64,000 nucleotides of DNA, from assembly GCA_023653785.1 (NCBI GenBank), contig JAMKCH010079091.1, positions 1-64,000 of the forward strand. Direction: 5' to 3'. This document shows, one piece after another, positions 59,379 to 64,000 of the stretch. Positions within the stretch are counted from its first letter, which is position 1. Each line of letters starts with the position of its first letter. A program made the translations under genes and the position numbers. Source of the stretch: Ophioderma brevispina. Its lineage: Eukaryota > Echinodermata > Ophiuroidea > Amphilepidida > Ophiodermatidae. The notes below the pieces were generated by a model. It did not search any database. It saw only the letters and a program-made list of their open reading frames with translations, and was not told where the DNA came from.

Positions 59379-59930
59379 TTAAAGCAATATTAGCACATTT
59401 TTTGAAGAGCGCCCCCAATTTTTCAAAAAAATTGAGATTTTTACACGGTTCCATTGGTAACTGGCTAGTAAACTATACCTGTGAATGGTTAAGCTTGAAA
59501 ATGTCTGTGTGTCACAAACGAAGGAATTTTGTAATTAGAATAATTATTATCGGGATCCCGATAATAATTCAACGGCTGCTGGAAACGGCCCTCAAATTTG
59601 AAATATCCGGGAAATAGCGCCATGTACGTGTCTACGCTCATCCATTAGTTGTTTTATTGGTTCAGGCAAGTCAAGTTAGAGGTTATCTTCTCAGAGTGGC
59701 ACTATTTCATTATGGACGGACATAAACGTAGCATTTCCAGCTCTGCCGTTAAGTCCAATCTGGGATCCCAATTCTAATTACAAAATCGCTTATTTTATGA
59801 TAAATACGCATTTCTTAGCATTCTCGTTCGCAGGTATAGTTTCCTAGACAATTACCAACGTAACTGTGCCAAAATATCAACTTTTGAAAATTGGAGGCGC
59901 TCTTCAAAAAATGTGCCATTATTGCTTTAA
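59379..59930. mobile_element. TTAA-flanked transposon with ~50-bp inverted repeats (family F)
   Basis: A 552-bp element. The left end TTAAAGCAATATTAGCACAT continues TTTTTGAAGAGCGCCCCCAA. The right end, complemented, is TTAAAGCAATAATGGCACAT then TTTTTTGAAGAGCGCCTCCAA. TTAA stands at both borders. A perfect inner palindrome ATTATTATCGGGATCCCGATAATAAT (read as ATTATTATCGGGA and its complement) lies near 59553. No transposase. Confidence 0.88.
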
Positions 59931-60386
59931 ACACTAATAGACTAATGTGTTTTCTCTTTTGGAAAAATACTCTTATTTATCTGATTTTAATATTGTTTTA
60001 ATATGCAAGCAAGAGACAAAATCGTTCAGTTGACCATCCATTTAAAATAAGGAAGAAAGAATGTACATGGTTTTGGCTGAATTGTAATCGACAGATAAGC
60101 CGGCAAGTATATGGTAATCCGATAATCACATTAGGCTTGATTTACTAATAAGCAGTTATTTCAGTGTTGTTTATTTCTTTTATTTGTACTGCCTGAGGTG
60201 TTTCTTGAAGTTTCATTGTTGCAATTGTCCTTACTTGCCTAATCCAAGGATATTAATCAGACCGTTATTTTTCCCTCAGAGGTCAGAGGGATTTAAAATT
60301 TCGCATCTCGCATACAGATCTACTTGACTAAGATTAAGCTAATTCGACATACAGAATTTCGCATACTGTCTTATCTAAATATGCGT

Positions 60387-60575
60387 CGTATCTACAGTGC
60401 GAGCGTTCTTCTCACATGAAACGTGTTCCACGTACTGTCTTATCTACGTCATATCTACAGTGCGAGCGTTCTTCTGCATAGGAAACGACTTTCACATACT
60501 GTCTTCGTCGTATCTACAGTGCGAGCTTTCTCCTCACATAAAATGTGTTTCACATATTGCCTTATTTTGCGTCTT
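60387..60575. repeat. Three tandem copies of a ~60-bp unit
   Basis: TCTACAGTGCGAGCGTTCTTC, with the following CACAT/CATAG and ACTGTCTTATCTAC parts, occurs at about 60391, 60452 and 60513. The last copy reads GCGAGCTTTCTCC. The copies differ by small indels. Confidence 0.8.
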
Positions 60576-61269
60576 ATCCGCAAAATCGGGAGTAGAAATC
60601 AAAATGGCGAATTTCACATAGAGATCTGTGACTTTGGAGACATATTTAGAGTATAGAACATAATATAATCTTATAAAAAAAACAACTTTCAAACAACATT
60701 CTCTTAGTGGTGTACATGAAAGAAATGGTTCCCGAAAGATTTTAGATTTAGAGGTAACATACCACTAACCTACTATGCTATACTATGCAGCGACACCGCC
60801 TTTACTTTGAATGAAAAAGGAACAGCAATACGTGATAGAGACTGTCTGCAAAGAAGTATTTTACGGATCTCGGCGAAAGTCCAAGGATTTTGATGATATA
60901 TGACGCTACGTCATAATAATTATCATCATATCCCAGGAAGCCCCAACTTTTTTCCCATATTTTCTGAAAAAAAAAAACGATTTTAAATTTTCGTCCAAAA
61001 ATCGTACAATCACGGATTTTTTTTCTTTTTGTCGGTTTTATTGTTGTTTTTGTCTGTACATATTCAAGAAATTTCTATTTTAACCTAACTAGTATGTTTC
61101 ATGCTTATATCTGCATTTTTGATGGTAAGTTGGTAACATGGTAACATCCCCCTACTAACAACCTATACCCGGGAAAAGCAGTATTGTCCAATTGTTTTAA
61201 TATTAAATTAGCGCAAATCATGGTCCCACAATAAACCGAAACTGTTTGGCCATTCATTTTACAAGAGGT

Positions 61270-61275
61270 TTTATT
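61270..61275 (-). terminator. Candidate poly(A) signal of the adhesion GPCR
   Basis: AATAAA on the reverse strand about 195 bases after the stop codon. Another AATAAA overlaps the stop codon itself and is less likely to be used. Confidence 0.25.
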
Positions 61276-61467
61276 TTTTTTACTTTCACCCTTTAAGTAC
61301 AGAAACAACACGTGTAAGATTAAAGCCCGTGATATACTACCATTCGTACCGAGCGATTGGCGTGCGAAATACCGGATGTCGACCAAAAATTAAGAGTTGC
61401 GCATGCTTGCGAGCAGTAATCGTTCGCTGCGACTGGAAGTAAATCATTAGCTTTAGGGTTGTTTTTA

Positions 61468-62314
61468 TTATTGGACATCATCACATCCGGTGTTTTCCTT
61501 TGCCCCTTCTTCATCGAGCGCTTTGGATGTTTCTTCTTGCAATAAGCATTCCTCGTTGTCAGAATCAATATTTGTATCCACACAATGTTCTACTGAAGTA
61601 AACGAATGTCCTTCGAGGATATCCGGAGAAACCTCTTCTATCTCTTGACTTTCGGTATTATCTTTCTGAAATTCCATTCTGCCATCTTCAATTTCGAGAT
61701 CAGCAGAGATTCTCGGTATTTGGATACGCCATTGTGTTCCAGCAATTGGTTTTGAAACAGCAACATCTGTCTCAGATACATTTTGTGTGTTGTTTTCATT
61801 AACATCAGTTAGACCTGCATTGTATGTAGATATCTCTGTATTGGAGGATAAAAATTCCTGTGCTCCTGCAAGAACTTCACTATTAGATGTGTATTTATAA
61901 GTAGTCGTCGTGTCAGTTGTGTCCTCTGTAGACTTGAAAATCTTAGGTAGTTTGATCCAGGAGATATATAGTTTCAAAGTGTTCTTGACATCTTCTTGCA
62001 AGATACAAAAGACAATGAAGACACCGGTACCTTGAATGGCGTTGAACAGGACAAACAACCACCCAAAAAGATCTTCAGCAGATCCGATTGCAAAGAGTCC
62101 AAACACCCAGGTCAGCCCCACCAGAAGGGTAATGTAAATTCCTTGTCGAAGACGTTTCCAAAGCTCATTTGATTTGTCCTTGGATACTTTTCCTTTGACG
62201 CTGGTTTTTAAGAGGCTGTACAAGACGAACACAAACACGATAATATTGTGTGCCAGCACCACAGCGATGGGAATCGCAACCGCAAAATAAAGAGGCCATT
62301 CAGACAAGAAACAA
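61468..62314 (-). CDS. Adhesion-class (B2) GPCR, last exon: TM5-TM7 and cytoplasmic tail
   Basis: Terminal exon of a minus-strand secretin/adhesion-type receptor. After the 3' splice site (ttaacttgcag, reverse strand, AG at 62315-62316) the frame reads CFLSEWPLYF, which is the conserved second-loop cysteine and the entry to TM5. It continues into TM5 ending NIIVFVFVLYSLL, an intracellular loop ending LWKRLRQGIYITLL, TM6 with GLTWVFGLFAI, and TM7 with NAIQGTGVFIVFC. These are hallmark phrases of adhesion GPCRs. The tail has about 165 residues, is acidic and Ser/Thr-rich, and ends at a TAA at 61468. The exon opens with one base of a split codon that joins the exon at 63246-63312. The N-terminal ectodomain, GPS/GAIN region and TM1-3 lie outside the window, so the subfamily cannot be named. 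Confidence 0.88.
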
Positions 62315-62910
62315 CTGCAAGTTAAGAAAAAAAATAAAACACAAACTGATCAATCATCGAATTATTATAGCGAGATCTGACTAAAAAATAAATATTGTTT
62401 TCTAATATAAATCACGAAAAGAGGAAAAACAGGGAAATTGTCTTTTGTGATATTTCTCTTTTTTTAATTACAGATTAGTGTTAAAAGAGGCCGATTCCAA
62501 ATTTTAACTTTGTTTTGATTCGTGATCAAATTTGCGCTTTTGTTCTACACACTAAGCAAGAGGACACCGCCTATATTAAGCTTATCGGACGCCGGGTGGC
62601 TATGCATATTATAAACTTACAAGAGTTTCATTCCAAAAATAAATGTGTCGCTGTCAGTTTCTATATGTACATATTCACTCATACCAAAATCACATTTAAA
62701 ACTAAAACATACAGAATTATTTGAATACAAGGTAAAATATCTAGCTTTAGTTCTCCCTCCCCGTCGCCTTTGACATGCAAATCATGCTTAGGCCGCTACA
62801 ACTGTCCATTAGCCTGTTTAAGTGTCTAGTCCATGGTCACCCAATTTGAAAAAAACAATAATTGTTTTTTTTTCTGAATATAACTACCTTATGCGGGTAG
62901 GGTTTTAGCG

Positions 62911-63216
62911 TTAAAGGTCCCAGGAAATGAGATGATAAACCTACTCCAAATCTTTACGGGGCATTCCATTCCAATAAACAGGGCCACAAAAAAAAAGAAT
63001 ACACTACCAGTGACATCATTAGTGAAACTATTCATTTTCAGTCAGTGCCATGAATAGATTCACACCAGTCACCTGGAATTTTCAATTACTCTCTGAAAAA
63101 TCAATAGTTTCACTAATGATGTCATCACCAACCCAAATATTGAATGCTTTCTCGTCCCTCCTTGTAGACTTGACACAAACCACGTCAATTCTATTTGCAT
63201 TTCCTGGGACCTTTAA
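62911..63216. mobile_element. TTAA-flanked MITE (family E) in the last intron of the adhesion GPCR
   Basis: A 306-bp element with near-perfect terminal inverted repeats: TTAAAGGTCCCAGGAAATG at the left and CATTTCCTGGGACCTTTAA at the right. An inner inverted pair around 63010 and 63110 (AGTTTCACTAATGATG and complement) makes it largely foldable. It ends 30 bases from the 5' splice site of the 67-base exon. No coding capacity. Confidence 0.85.
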
Positions 63217-63245
63217 GATTCATTGATCAAAATACTGATACATAC

Positions 63246-63312
63246 TGGTCAAGACGTTTGTATTCTTCGAAACCAGCACCAAACGTGATACTAACAATAA
63301 CGACAGGTCCTC
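63246..63312 (-). CDS. Adhesion-class GPCR, penultimate exon: TM4 end and second extracellular loop
   Basis: A 67-base exon bounded by a pyrimidine-rich acceptor (tttttcag) and a gtatgt donor on the reverse strand. It encodes GPVVIVSITFGAGF then EEYKRLD, the usual adhesion GPCR pattern of TM4 ending (PxVIVxIT) followed by the loop before the conserved Cys. The two leftover bases CA join the first T of the next exon to give LDH-CFLSEW in frame, which supports both splice sites. I found no earlier exon between 63313 and 64000. Confidence 0.8.
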
Positions 63313-63762
63313 CTGAAAAAATAGAAAATTGTGATTAGTTTTACATTTTATCAGAATTACTAAAAATTCAGCTGCCCTCTGTGTAAACACCACTAACTTA
63401 CATACAGTAGTCTACTAAAAAAAGGGCACATTTTAAGCATGTTTCTTCCACAATCAAACTCTCACATAAGAAATATATAAAACAGTACCGTGACAAGTTA
63501 AATTCACAAATTGGCTAGACTTTAAAATGTAGGGACCAGAAAGGATAGTTATAAATCACCGTAGTGCATCGAAATGCCCAGCACGAGATGTTCTGCAGTC
63601 GGTACGGCAGCTAGTGGGCCAATCGAGATGTTAAGCAACTTGCGTTTGGTTGCTTGAAACATTCCGGTGCAATCACAGCACATACTTTGGAATGTATAAA
63701 TCGCAAAATACATATCATTGGCCATAACTAGCTCATAACTAGCACAATTTTGCTGCGTCGAA

Positions 63763-63990
63763 TTTGATTTCACCGCGCTGAAATTAATTTTGACAAACTG
63801 AAATTAATTTCGGCAAGCCAAAATGAATTTCGGCGTGATTTTTAACTAATCAAAAAGTACACCGTGTGTTGTAAACGAATAAATGACACACTCAAACTTT
63901 GAATATAAATTTTGTCAAGCTGAAATTCTGAATTTCACCGCGCTAAAATGAATTTTGCCACCCTGAAATTCTGAATTTTGAAATTGACCT
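63763..63990. repeat. Short-period repeats around TGAATTTCGGC / CTGAAATT
   Basis: Units of about 18-22 bases such as GCTGAAATTAATTTTGACAA, ACTGAAATTAATTTCGGCAA and GCCAAAATGAATTTCGGCG, with a second cluster after 63910 (GCTGAAATTCTGAATTTCACC). The array runs to the window edge. Confidence 0.7.
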
Positions 63991-64000
63991 CGCCATCTGC

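Noticed and set aside
63549..63773. 74-codon minus-strand frame as a possible earlier exon of the adhesion GPCR
   Set aside because: Does not contain TM1-TM3 features and lacks splice sites in a phase compatible with the exon at 63246-63312.
1..64000. CRISPR arrays, phage, operons, rRNA genes
   Set aside because: No evenly spaced short repeats with unique spacers, no rRNA motifs, and the gene structure is clearly eukaryotic.

Overview
The window looks like AT-rich nuclear DNA of an invertebrate animal. The evidence is split genes with consensus splice signals, an animal-type rhodopsin-class GPCR, the 3' end of an adhesion-class GPCR, non-LTR retrotransposons, many short inverted-repeat transposons and microsatellites. 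The repertoire would fit an invertebrate deuterostome (echinoderm, hemichordate or amphioxus-like), but nothing here fixes the phylum. I saw no operons, CRISPR arrays or prokaryotic genes.

Region by region. 1-5.6 kb: AT-rich DNA with degenerate tandem repeats and no supportable gene. 5.6-9.8 kb: a foldback element, then five diverged copies of a short exon-like unit (motif DHW, four of five with splice-like ends), interleaved with small transposons and a decayed LINE that itself carries a hAT-like insertion. 13-24 kb: more exon-like open segments on the + strand that I cannot assign to a family, and a second decayed LINE of the same type, split by a TTAA-flanked MITE. 24-32.5 kb: almost gene-free; it contains a MITE interrupted by a 1.2-kb inverted-repeat element. 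33.0-34.3 kb: a minisatellite with a unit of about 50 bp. 35-47 kb: dispersed repeats, foldback elements, one plausible terminal exon (38.87-39.11 kb), a Tc1/mariner-like transposase remnant and a hAT-like element with a perfect 8-bp target duplication. 47.7-50.3 kb: an unassigned 180-codon open frame, then a complete class A GPCR coding exon, followed by a strong hairpin in its probable 3' UTR. 52-57.6 kb: a MITE, a tRNA-derived sequence, and two different LINE fragments joined tail to tail, both cut off at the joint. 58.7-60.6 kb: a duplicated segment, a 552-bp inverted-repeat transposon and a tandem repeat. 61.4-64 kb: the last two exons seen of a minus-strand adhesion GPCR; its 5' part lies beyond the window.

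The clearest functional content is the two receptors. The clearest genomic theme is a radiation of non-autonomous elements that share TTAA target sites and TTAAAGG-like ends, the pattern known for Kolobok/T2 elements. At least six end-sequence families occur here. Coordinates of repeats come from reading by eye and may be off by several bases.
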